From an uncultured Mollicutes bacterium (GTDB lineage: Bacteria; Bacillota_I; Bacilli_A; Acholeplasmatales; JAEDCM01): a stretch of 12,617 nucleotides of DNA. Within the stretch, counting starts at the first letter, position 1; each line of letters opens with the position of its first letter. Where the stretch lies: positions 1-12,617 of the forward strand of contig CAMVDS010000025.1 of assembly GCA_947166335.1 (NCBI GenBank), read 5' to 3'. The position numbers and the translations under genes are program-made. The notes beneath the pieces are model-generated. The model had not been told where the DNA came from. It saw only the letters and a list, made by a program, of their open reading frames with translations, and ran no database searches. Below, piece by piece: positions 1 to 6,168 of the stretch.

Positions 1-41
1 TAAACGTATAGATGGTTTAGATAAACTATATAATGGAAAAT

Positions 42-69
42 AAAAAAAGGCTTTTCAAAGCCTTTTTTT
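42..69 (-). terminator. Rho-independent terminator after yccF
   Basis: A 13-nt arm (42-54) is complementary to 57-69. It has a GGC/GCC core flanked by A and T runs, so the minus-strand transcript ends in a hairpin followed by a U-rich stretch. It starts 6 nt beyond the yccF stop. Because both flanks are A/T runs, it could also work for a plus-strand gene entering from the left, but none is visible in the first 41 bases. Confidence 0.85.
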
Positions 70-74
70 AATTA

Positions 75-431
75 TTATTCTACTTCAGCGCCAAATGGTA
101 TAAATGATAATTTAATCATCTTGAAGCATTGTTTTCCAAATGGAATACCAATGATTGTAATACAGAAAATTACACCTGAGATAGCCCATCCAATACCCAT
201 TTCAATACCAAATAATATTAACCAAATGATATTAGCAACTGGGTGCTTTGTGAAATGTGTAGTTGCATGATGTCCAAATGGAGTAATAACTAAGCTAGCC
301 ATCTTAAATAATTGTTTTCCAAATGGAATACCAATGATTGTGATGCAGAAGATTATTCCTCCTAAACATAGACCTATTGCTTCCCAAAGTCCAATAAGAA
401 TAAACCAAATAATATTGCCAATAGTTTTCAT
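75..431 (-). CDS. yccF: YccF-family (DUF307) membrane protein with two tandem repeats
   Basis: This is a 118-residue integral membrane protein of the YccF/DUF307 family (inner membrane component domain). The molecular function of the family is not established. Two copies of a roughly 49-residue unit are seen at residues 5-53 and 66-114, exactly 61 residues apart. Each begins with NIIW, carries a long hydrophobic stretch, then the shared ITIIGIPFGKQ motif and ends in PFG. Each unit probably forms one or two membrane segments. The linker at 54-64 is His/Thr/Lys-rich. The ATG start is supported by AGAAGGGAG 6-7 nt upstream. It lies downstream of the membrane-anchored XRE regulator in the same direction, 74 nt away, but a terminator stands between them and it has a possible TATAAT of its own at 453-458. 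Family assignment is firm; the physiological role is unknown. Confidence 0.88.
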   Translation of the reverse strand: MKTIGNIIWFILIGLWEAIGLCLGGIIFCITIIGIPFGKQLFKMASLVITPFGHHATTHFTKHPVANIIWLILFGIEMGIGWAISGVIFCITIIGIPFGKQCFKMIKLSFIPFGAEVE

Positions 432-452
432 AATAAATCTCCCTTCTTTTTT

Positions 453-458
453 ATTATA
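453..458 (-). promoter_or_regulatory. Candidate -10 element for yccF
   Basis: The minus strand reads TATAAT here, 21 nt after the hairpin of the preceding terminator and 21 nt before the yccF ATG. No good -35 hexamer is seen at 16-18 nt spacing; the region is the T tract of the terminator. A weak or activator-dependent promoter, or chance in AT-rich DNA, are both possible. Confidence 0.4.
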
Positions 459-479
459 TAACTATATGTAAAAAAATAA

Positions 480-495
480 AAGTGCCTATGCACTT
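480..495 (-). terminator. Terminator after the XRE regulator gene
   Basis: A 6-bp stem (480-485 with 490-495, AAGTGC/GCACTT) closes a 4-nt loop. On the minus strand it is followed by TTATTTTTTT. It begins 10 nt past the regulator's stop. The stem is short, so termination may be partial and allow some read-through into yccF. Confidence 0.7.
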
Positions 496-505
496 CTATT
501 TATTG

Positions 506-1207
506 TTAATCTTCATCATCATGTTCATCTGGCTTTTTTGTTTTTAATACATATTTATCTATTGGATCAAATATGATATAGTATGCAGGAATTGTTAAGA
601 ATAATACCCAAAGTGGATGCCATAGTCCATATTGCATTCCTAAAAAACAATATAAGGCAGTTACTACTAATGGATAACAGAATGTTGTGAAAGCATGAGT
701 ATGAATAATTGCTTCAAATAATGTTGCAAAAACAGGAATTAATAAGAAGAATACCCAGCTAACATACCAAGCATCAAATACAAAACCAAATACTAAGAAT
801 AATATAGTACATATTAATGCACTTGCACTGCTTAAAGCAATTGTTAAAGCAGGATGTTTATTTTCTCTAACCCATTCATTATCACATTTGCCTCTACAGC
901 AAATATGGTCTTTTTCAATCTTAACATATTTCGCATCATCTTCTTTTTCTTTTTCTTCTTCATCAGTTATTTCTTGTGTTCTTTCTCTTATTTCTTCAGT
1001 TGATTCACTAGTATTTAATAATTCATCTAAACTCATTCCATATAATCTTGCTAGACAAATTAAATTATCTGTATCAGGACTAGATTCAGCACGTTCCCAT
1101 TTAGATACTGCTTGTCTAGATAATCCTAATGCTTGAGCTAATTCTTCTTGTGAATAACCTTTTTCTTTTCTTAATTGTTGTAATCTATTTGCTATTTCAA
1201 TGTTCAT
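506..1207 (-). CDS. Membrane-anchored XRE/HTH_3 transcriptional regulator
   Basis: This 233-residue protein has an N-terminal Cro/C1-type helix-turn-helix at about residues 5-62, including YSQEELAQALGLSRQAVSKW; the recognition helix is near 29-40. A very acidic and charged linker follows (68-100), then a short His/Cys cluster, HICCRGKC (H101, C103, C104, C108). About four membrane segments follow (near 118-143, 146-168, 172-193, 196-216), and the tail is acidic. The membrane part repeats a pattern of Trp, hydrophobic residues and Ile-Pro (around 151-158 and 200-207), a layout seen in many Firmicutes XRE proteins with uncharacterised membrane domains. Start: ATG with AAGGAGG 8 nt upstream. The sequence suggests DNA binding from a membrane-held position, perhaps sensing metal, redox or envelope state; the sensing role is inference. 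Possible targets are its own leader repeats and yccF. No closer family name is recognised. Confidence 0.88.
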   Translation of the reverse strand: MNIEIANRLQQLRKEKGYSQEELAQALGLSRQAVSKWERAESSPDTDNLICLARLYGMSLDELLNTSESTEEIRERTQEITDEEEKEKEDDAKYVKIEKDHICCRGKCDNEWVRENKHPALTIALSSASALICTILFLVFGFVFDAWYVSWVFFLLIPVFATLFEAIIHTHAFTTFCYPLVVTALYCFLGMQYGLWHPLWVLFLTIPAYYIIFDPIDKYVLKTKKPDEHDDED

Positions 1208-1215
1208 AAACCATT

Positions 1216-1222
1216 CCTCCTT
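1216..1222 (-). promoter_or_regulatory. Strong ribosome binding site of the XRE regulator
   Basis: The minus strand reads AAGGAGG with an 8-nt spacer to the ATG at 1207, which fixes the start. Confidence 0.85.
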
Positions 1223-1251
1223 GTTTACGCCTTCATTTTAACAAATTAGTT

Positions 1252-1303
1252 TTGGTTGCATCTACCAACTCTACTTTTCAAAGTGCGCAACTATTGGTTG
1301 CAT
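1252..1303 (-). repeat. Pair of TTGGTTGCAT repeats with inverted partners (possible operator or leader RNA structure)
   Basis: The 10-mer TTGGTTGCAT occurs at 1252-1261 and 1294-1303, 42 bp apart (about four DNA turns). Each copy has its own inverted partner: TTGGT 1252-1256 with ACCAA 1264-1268, and GTTGC 1297-1301 with GCAAC 1287-1291. The element lies 45-96 nt upstream of the XRE regulator's ATG. As DNA it could be a pair of operator sites for autoregulation. As RNA it could fold as two small hairpins with possible alternative pairing between them. Function is inferred from position only. Confidence 0.5.
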
Positions 1304-1320
1304 GACTATTTTTCGTTAAT

Positions 1321-1350
1321 TTTATAAGTACTAAATAATCGCATTGTTTA
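1321..1350 (-). promoter_or_regulatory. Alternative weak promoter for the XRE regulator
   Basis: On the minus strand TAAACA (1345-1350) precedes TATAAA (1321-1326) with an 18-bp spacer. Both hexamers are imperfect. A start from here would place the repeats at 1252-1303 just downstream of the transcription start. This is a lower-ranked alternative to the TGTTATAAT at 1385-1393. Confidence 0.25.
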
Positions 1351-1384
1351 AACATTATTTTAATTTTTAATACCTTATATATTA

Positions 1385-1393
1385 ATTATAACA
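1385..1393 (-). promoter_or_regulatory. Extended -10 promoter candidate for the XRE regulator
   Basis: The minus strand reads TGTTATAAT, a consensus -10 with the TGn extension, 25 nt past the metG terminator stem. No -35 is visible because that position is a T-run, but an extended -10 can work without one. Transcription would start near 1378 and give a leader of about 170 nt containing the repeats at 1252-1303. Apart from these elements I see no gene in the 224 nt between 1208 and 1431. Confidence 0.5.
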
Positions 1394-1415
1394 CAAAAAA
1401 ATATAAAAAAAAGAA

Positions 1416-1433
1416 AAACCGCAAATGCGGTTT
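1416..1433 (-). terminator. Rho-independent terminator of the long operon (after metG)
   Basis: AAACCGC (1416-1422) and GCGGTTT (1427-1433) form a 7-bp stem with a 4-nt loop. On the minus strand it is followed by a run of about 12 mostly T residues. The hairpin overlaps the last bases of the metG stop codon. This is the only clear terminator between the promoter at 11118-11146 and this point. Confidence 0.9.
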
Positions 1434-3324
1434 ATCTAATATTTGCTCCACTATCAAGTTTTGCTTCTAAAACTTGTAATTTATTGTCTTTTTCTTCACA
1501 TAAAATCATACCAAATGATTCTACTCCTCTTAGTGTTACTGGCTTTAAGTTTACAACAACTAATACGTGCTTACCAACCATTTCTTCTGGTTTATAATAG
1601 TTTGCTATACCACTAACAATTTGTCTAACTTCTCCATCAATATCAATTTGTGATACTAATAATTTATCAGCTTTAGGATGTTTCTTGCATTCTTTAATAA
1701 CACCTACTCTAATATCAACTTTATCAAAATCATCAATTGTTATTTCTGGTTTAGTTTCAATTTTCTTTGGAGCATGTTTTGCTTCAAGTTCTTTTATTTT
1801 TGCATTAATATCAATTCTTTGGAATAAAACGATAGGTTTATCTAAAGTAGCTCCTTCATATGCTCCAAATTCATTAGTTGATGCAAAATCACGTTTGTTA
1901 GTCTTTAACATATTAAAGATTTTTTCTGCAGTCTCTGGAATAAATGCTTGAAGGAATACTGTTGCATATCTAATAGATTCTAATAAGTTATATAAAACGG
2001 TATGTAATCTATCAAAGTTTTCTTCACTTCTACCTAAAATCCATGGTTCAGTTTCATCAATATATTTATTAGCTCTTCTTAAGAAAATAAAAATATCTTC
2101 AAAAGCATCAGCTAGTCTAAATTCATTCATATGCTTAATACAATCATTTTTCATATTAAGAGCACATGCCTTTAAATCTTCATCAATATCTTGATTATTA
2201 TTTGTGTTTTTAGCTTCACCGTTAAAATATTTAACGCTCATAGAAATTGTTCTATTAACAAGATTTGATAAATTATTAACTAAATCAGCATTAATACGTT
2301 CCATTAATAATTCATATGTAATTGATCCATCTGAAGCAAAAGGTATTTCATGTATTGCATAATATCTTACTGCATCTACACCAAATTCATCAACTAAATC
2401 CTTTGTATACATGATATTACCTTTAGATTTAGACATCTTATCATTTCCAAATAAAATCCAAGGATGTCCAAATACTTGTTTAGGTAGTTCTACACCTAAT
2501 GCCATTAACATAATTGGCCAATAAATTGTATGGAATCTTAAGATATCTTTTCCAATAATATGTACATCTGCAGGCCAGTATTTCTTAGATAATTCACCAT
2601 TTGGATCTCCTAAACCTGTATAATAATTACTTAAAGCATCTACCCATACATAAATAACATGTTTTGGATCAAATGGAACTTTAATACCCCAATCAAATGA
2701 TGTACGTGATACACATAAATCAGGTAATTTATCTTTTAAGAAATTATTTAACATTTCATTCTTTCTTGATTCAGGTTGAATGAAGTTTGGATTATCTTTA
2801 ATGTGTTTAATTAATCTATCTTGATAATTACTTAATTTAAAGAAATAAGCTTCTTCACTTGATTTAGTTAAAGGTCTACCACAGTCTTTACACTTATAAT
2901 CATTATCTTTAGCTTGAGTTTCTGTGAAGAATGATTCACAAGGAACACAATACCATCCTTCATATTTTCCTAGATAAATATCACCTTTATCATATAATTT
3001 TTGGAAAATATCTTGGACTGCCTTTTCATGATCTTCATCTGTTGTTCTAATGAATTTATCATAACTTATGTTAAGTAATTTGTAATTTTCTTTAACATAG
3101 TTAGATGTCCTATCTACAAATTCCTTTGGTGTAACATTTGCAGCTTTTGCTTTTTCTTGAATTTTTTGTCCATGTTCATCAGTTCCTGTTTGAAATCTTA
3201 CATCATAGCCTTCTAGACGTTTAAATCTTGCTAGAGCATCTGATAAAATAATTTCATAATCATTACCTATATGAGGTGTTCCTGATGCATATGTGATTGC
3301 AGTGGTCAAATAATATTTTTCCAT
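1432..3324 (-). CDS. metG: Methionyl-tRNA synthetase (MetRS) with C-terminal tRNA-binding domain
   Basis: This cytoplasmic enzyme joins methionine to initiator and elongator tRNA(Met) using ATP. From the ATG chosen here it is 630 residues. A class I catalytic core carries PHIGN at 17-21 (the HIGH position, with Asn last as in one Firmicutes MetRS type) and KMSKS at 296-300. The zinc knuckle has four cysteines, C126/C129 and C145/C148. The helical anticodon-binding region follows, then an OB-fold EMAP-II/Trbp111-type tRNA-binding domain at about 528-630, which commonly mediates dimerisation. The longer reading frame would start at a GTG at 3333, but that GTG overlaps the ribosome binding site AAAGGAG, which is spaced 8 nt from the ATG at 3324, so the ATG is preferred. 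It is the last gene of the operon, 5 nt after rsmI. The rsmI-metG neighbourhood resembles Bacillus, where abrB lies between them. Confidence 0.97.
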   Translation of the reverse strand: MEKYYLTTAITYASGTPHIGNDYEIILSDALARFKRLEGYDVRFQTGTDEHGQKIQEKAKAANVTPKEFVDRTSNYVKENYKLLNISYDKFIRTTDEDHEKAVQDIFQKLYDKGDIYLGKYEGWYCVPCESFFTETQAKDNDYKCKDCGRPLTKSSEEAYFFKLSNYQDRLIKHIKDNPNFIQPESRKNEMLNNFLKDKLPDLCVSRTSFDWGIKVPFDPKHVIYVWVDALSNYYTGLGDPNGELSKKYWPADVHIIGKDILRFHTIYWPIMLMALGVELPKQVFGHPWILFGNDKMSKSKGNIMYTKDLVDEFGVDAVRYYAIHEIPFASDGSITYELLMERINADLVNNLSNLVNRTISMSVKYFNGEAKNTNNNQDIDEDLKACALNMKNDCIKHMNEFRLADAFEDIFIFLRRANKYIDETEPWILGRSEENFDRLHTVLYNLLESIRYATVFLQAFIPETAEKIFNMLKTNKRDFASTNEFGAYEGATLDKPIVLFQRIDINAKIKELEAKHAPKKIETKPEITIDDFDKVDIRVGVIKECKKHPKADKLLVSQIDIDGEVRQIVSGIANYYKPEEMVGKHVLVVVNLKPVTLRGVESFGMILCEEKDNKLQVLEAKLDSGANIR

Positions 3325-3329
3325 AGTAA

Positions 3330-4175
3330 TCACTCCTTTCCATGATATATATCATATATTTCTTGTTTTTTTACATTTCTATCTTTTGCAACAAGCTTAA
3401 TAGCGTCCATTGTTGATTTGCCTTCTTTTATATATAAATTAACATGCTCTATAACTGTTAAATTATCATAATTTATTTCTTCATTATTGCCTTCAACAAC
3501 AACAACTATTTCACCTTTTACTTCATCAATTATTTCTAATACTTCACTAATATTTCCTCTAATTATTTCTTCAAACTTCTTAGTTAATTCCCTACATAAA
3601 GCGATTTTTCTATCTCCTAGTTCTTCAAGCATATCAGTTAGAAATTCTTTAATTCTATGAGGTGTTTCATAAAATATTAGTGTTTCTTTTTTGTTTTTTA
3701 ATTCTTTCAATTCTTTTTTTCTTGTTTGACTTTTATTACTTAAGAAACCATAAAAAAGAAAGGGATGTGGATTTAAGCCAGATACAACAAGTGCTGAAAT
3801 TGATGCGGATACTCCTGGTATAATAACTACATTGTATCCTAAGTCCATAGCTTGTCTACTAACGCTATAGCCTGGATCACTTATAATAGGCATTCCTGCA
3901 TCACTTATTTGAGCAACGTTATATCCTTTTTCTAAAAGCTCAAGAATTTTATTCCCTTTTTCTTCTTTGTTATATTCGTGATAACTATCTAGAGGTTTAT
4001 TAATACCATAATGATTTAGTAATACTTTAGATACTCTTGTATCTTCAGCAAAAATATAATCTACACTCTTTAATGTTTCAACTGCTCTATAAGTAATATC
4101 ACTTAAATTACCGATAGGAGTTGCGACTAGATAAAGTGTGGCTTTATCATTAATAAAGCTCTTTTGTCTATTCAT
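3330..4175 (-). CDS. rsmI: 16S rRNA (cytidine-1402 2'-O)-methyltransferase RsmI
   Basis: RsmI 2'-O-methylates C1402 in the decoding centre of 16S rRNA using S-adenosylmethionine. This 281-residue protein has the family's tetrapyrrole-methylase fold, with VATPIGNLSDIT at 17-28, AEDTR at 43-47, SDAGMPIISDPG at 91-102, the Pro-Gly at 120-121, YETPHR at 169-174 and RELTK at 195-199. Length is normal for the family. The ATG overlaps the upstream stop by one base (TAATG), indicating translational coupling to the TerB-like gene. It ends in TGA, which shows that TGA is a stop in this genome. The Bacillus counterpart (yabC) lies in the same cluster, downstream of yabB and yazA. Confidence 0.96.
   Translation of the reverse strand: MNRQKSFINDKATLYLVATPIGNLSDITYRAVETLKSVDYIFAEDTRVSKVLLNHYGINKPLDSYHEYNKEEKGNKILELLEKGYNVAQISDAGMPIISDPGYSVSRQAMDLGYNVVIIPGVSASISALVVSGLNPHPFLFYGFLSNKSQTRKKELKELKNKKETLIFYETPHRIKEFLTDMLEELGDRKIALCRELTKKFEEIIRGNISEVLEIIDEVKGEIVVVVEGNNEEINYDNLTVIEHVNLYIKEGKSTMDAIKLVAKDRNVKKQEIYDIYHGKE
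3333..3339 (-). promoter_or_regulatory. Ribosome binding site that decides the metG start
   Basis: AAAGGAG lies in the last codons of rsmI, 8 nt before the ATG at 3324. The in-frame GTG at 3331-3333 overlaps the 3' end of this site and has no suitable site of its own. Confidence 0.8.
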
Positions 4176-4597
4176 TAAATAGTTTCCTCATCCTCTAGAG
4201 CACGTTTAGCTTTTTCTCTTAAGTCTTTTTCTTCATATACAAGCTTAATTAATTCTCTACGCTTTTCAGGTGTAATAGAGAATGCCTTTTGAACTTTTTC
4301 TAATAACAAGTGTTCACTTGTATTATAGAAATCATCAACAAGCATTATTTTTGATAAGTTTAAGAAAATAATATTTCTTACAACTTTATTACTATCGATG
4401 AAGAATTGAATAGTCATATCAACATCATCACTTCTAGTAAATGTATATTCATCTACTATTTCTTTTCCAAGTTCAGCTTTAATAGTTTCTAGTAATCTTT
4501 TTTCAACTAATGTTGGCTCCCCATCAACATCAATCATGTAGATTGCTAAATCCAAAAATTTTAATTTTTCTTTTCTGTTTAATAATCCTAAAAACAT
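4175..4597 (-). CDS. Hypothetical protein, TerB-like all-helical fold
   Basis: This is a soluble protein of 140 residues with no signal peptide or membrane segment. Two acidic motifs lie on a helical background: IDVDGEPTLVEKRLLE at 22-37 and VDDFYNTSEHLLLEKV at 87-102. The DG-type turn followed by E-x4-LL, repeated once, resembles the TerB (tellurite-resistance/COG3793-like) fold, in which such acidic residues can bind metal. The C-terminal 30 residues are a highly charged helix. AAGGAGG sits 8 nt before the ATG and overlaps the end of trmN6; the downstream rsmI start overlaps its stop. It is therefore a full member of the operon. In Bacillus this interval holds yazA (GIY-YIG nuclease family), which is absent here. 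The TerB-like assignment is from pattern only, and a true role in tellurite resistance is not implied. Confidence 0.7.
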   Translation of the reverse strand: MFLGLLNRKEKLKFLDLAIYMIDVDGEPTLVEKRLLETIKAELGKEIVDEYTFTRSDDVDMTIQFFIDSNKVVRNIIFLNLSKIMLVDDFYNTSEHLLLEKVQKAFSITPEKRRELIKLVYEEKDLREKAKRALEDEETI

Positions 4598-4600
4598 AAT

Positions 4601-5326
4601 TTATTCCTCCTTTAAATTATATATTTTTAAAATGTCATTACTCCATTTTCCGTTTTCATAAACAATTAATGGTTTTAAAACCTTTAAGCCTGGCTTTCCA
4701 TCTTTTATTCCTTCAATTAGAATATGATTTGGTTCACAATCTATTTTAGGATAAATGAATTGTAGCCTTTTAGGTTCTATTTTATATTTTTTCATTACTT
4801 CCATAATTTCAACTAATCTATCAGGTCTATGAACCATAGAAAAGTATCCACCTGTATTTAGTAATTTAGAAGCTTCAAGTACACATTCTTCTAATGTAAC
4901 TTCAACTTCATGCCTAGCAATAGTTTTATATTCGCTTTTATTAATATTACTAGTTTCATTGTATTTAAAGAATGGTGGATTACATGTTACTAAATCAAAG
5001 GTTTCCTTTAATCTTTCACTAATTCCTTTTAAATTTTCATTTAAAAGGGTAATACTATTCTCTTTATTATTCATTTTAACACTTTTAACGCCTAATTCAT
5101 ATACCTTTTTTTGTATTTCAACTCCTACAATATGAGCATCAGTCCTAAGTGTTAGGTATAAGGGAATAGGGGCATTTCCAGTGCATAAATCAATTATTTT
5201 TTTCGTTTTTTTATTAATGGTAGCAAAATACCCAAGAATCATTGAATCTATGGAAAACCTAAACATTTCGGGGTTTTGAACGATTTTTAAGCCATCATAA
5301 CCTAGTAAATCATTAATTACTTCCAC
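4601..5326 (-). CDS. trmN6: TrmN6/YabB-family tRNA (adenine-N6)-methyltransferase
   Basis: This 241-residue S-adenosylmethionine-dependent Rossmann methyltransferase belongs to the family that makes m6A37 in tRNA(Val) in E. coli; the Firmicutes member is YabB. SAM motif I is IIDLCTGNAPIPL (44-56), the acidic ribose-binding residue is E70 in VGVEIQ, and the amino-methyltransferase motif is NPPF (116-119), followed by the conserved IARHE at 137-141. The start is a GTG that overlaps the ricT stop by one base (TAGTG), with AGAGGA 8 nt upstream. The next internal ATG (residue 21) would remove the conserved N-terminal LLGYDGLKI segment. In Bacillus yabA lies between ricT and yabB; here they abut. 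The exact tRNA substrate in this organism is inferred from the family. Confidence 0.92.
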   Translation of the reverse strand: MEVINDLLGYDGLKIVQNPEMFRFSIDSMILGYFATINKKTKKIIDLCTGNAPIPLYLTLRTDAHIVGVEIQKKVYELGVKSVKMNNKENSITLLNENLKGISERLKETFDLVTCNPPFFKYNETSNINKSEYKTIARHEVEVTLEECVLEASKLLNTGGYFSMVHRPDRLVEIMEVMKKYKIEPKRLQFIYPKIDCEPNHILIEGIKDGKPGLKVLKPLIVYENGKWSNDILKIYNLKEE

Positions 5327-6168
5327 TATTCTAATCCTCTTAAACTTTCATCATCATTTTGTTGTTTATGAGTACGTGATTCTATTACATCTTCTTTTTT
5401 TATAGTTTCGAATTTTTCATCAGGATATTTTACTTGTATTAACCCTTTAAGTATATCTAAGCCTATAACTTTACCAATTCCTTCTTTTGTTTTAACAGTA
5501 TCACCAATATCAGGTAAATTTTTTCTTGCTTCTTTATATACATCATCTTCAAATTTAATACAGCATAATAATTTACCACATGTACCACTAATCTTTTGTG
5601 GGTTTAAACTTAGGTTTTGGTTTTTAGCCATTTTAATTGTGACATTATCAAAATCATCAATATGTGTTACACAACATATCTTAAGTCCACATGGCCCAAG
5701 GCCACCGATGAATTTTGCTCCATCTCTAGGTCCTACTTGACGCAATTCAATTCTAACTTTAAATTCATCTGCAAGATCTTTTACTAATTGACGGAAATCT
5801 ACTCTTCCATCAGCTTCAAAATAAATAATTAATTTTCCTAAATCAAGGGTATATTCACAGCCTAAAATCTTCATCTCTAAGCCGTTATTTAAGGCATATT
5901 GTTTAGTCTTTTCTTTTACGCCTTTTTCCTTTTCTTTAGCGATTTTATAATCATTTAAATCCTTTTGTGTTGCTTTTCTTAATATGGGTTTTAATTCTAA
6001 TACTAATTCCTTTTCATCAATATCAATAATATTACCTATTACAGTACCTAATTCTATACCTCTAATTGTTTCAACAACAACTTTATCTTGATCCTTAACA
6101 TCTATATTATTTGGGCTAAAGTAATACTTTTTTCCAACATTTTTAAATTGTATTTTTATTACTTGCAT
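5326..6168 (-). CDS. ricT: PSP1-domain protein RicT (YaaT), RicAFT complex subunit
   Basis: This 280-residue protein is homologous to Bacillus RicT/YaaT. There it joins RicA (YmcA) and RicF (YlbF) in an Fe-S cluster-binding complex that helps RNase Y mature mRNAs and influences sporulation, competence and biofilm decisions. The PSP1 core spans about 60-205. Six cysteines stand in the family-typical places: C160, C165 and C166 (GPCGLKICC), and C197, C202 and C203 (TCGKLLCC), matching the cluster-ligand region. The C-terminal part is charged. The ATG has AGGAGG 7 nt upstream, located within holB, and the genes overlap by 26 nt. RicA and RicF are not in the window, so whether the complete complex exists here cannot be judged. 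Confidence 0.95.
   Translation of the reverse strand: MQVIKIQFKNVGKKYYFSPNNIDVKDQDKVVVETIRGIELGTVIGNIIDIDEKELVLELKPILRKATQKDLNDYKIAKEKEKGVKEKTKQYALNNGLEMKILGCEYTLDLGKLIIYFEADGRVDFRQLVKDLADEFKVRIELRQVGPRDGAKFIGGLGPCGLKICCVTHIDDFDNVTIKMAKNQNLSLNPQKISGTCGKLLCCIKFEDDVYKEARKNLPDIGDTVKTKEGIGKVIGLDILKGLIQVKYPDEKFETIKKEDVIESRTHKQQNDDESLRGLE
5335..5340 (-). promoter_or_regulatory. Ribosome binding site supporting the GTG start of trmN6
   Basis: AGAGGA inside the last codons of ricT lies 8 nt before the GTG at 5326. No ATG start is available nearby. Confidence 0.65.

Noticed and set aside
888..1136. Plus-strand open frame of 82 codons opposite the XRE regulator
   Set aside because: Its Ser/Phe-rich sequence mirrors the acidic linker codons of the regulator on the other strand. 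It has no ribosome binding site or known motif.
1345..1354. 10-bp palindrome TGTTTAAACA upstream of the XRE regulator
   Set aside because: Too short and AT-rich to stand out in this background; it is not repeated nearby.
1685..1951. Plus-strand open frame opposite metG
   Set aside because: It lies wholly inside a strongly conserved gene on the other strand and shows no family features.
3342..3355. 14-bp perfect palindrome ATGATATATATCAT at the end of rsmI
   Set aside because: It encodes ordinary rsmI codons, has no loop and weak A/T pairing, and lies in the middle of an operon, so chance is the simplest reading.
3325..3360. Possible T-box or SAM riboswitch controlling metG
   Set aside because: metG starts 5 nt after rsmI inside an operon, so there is no leader space for such an element.
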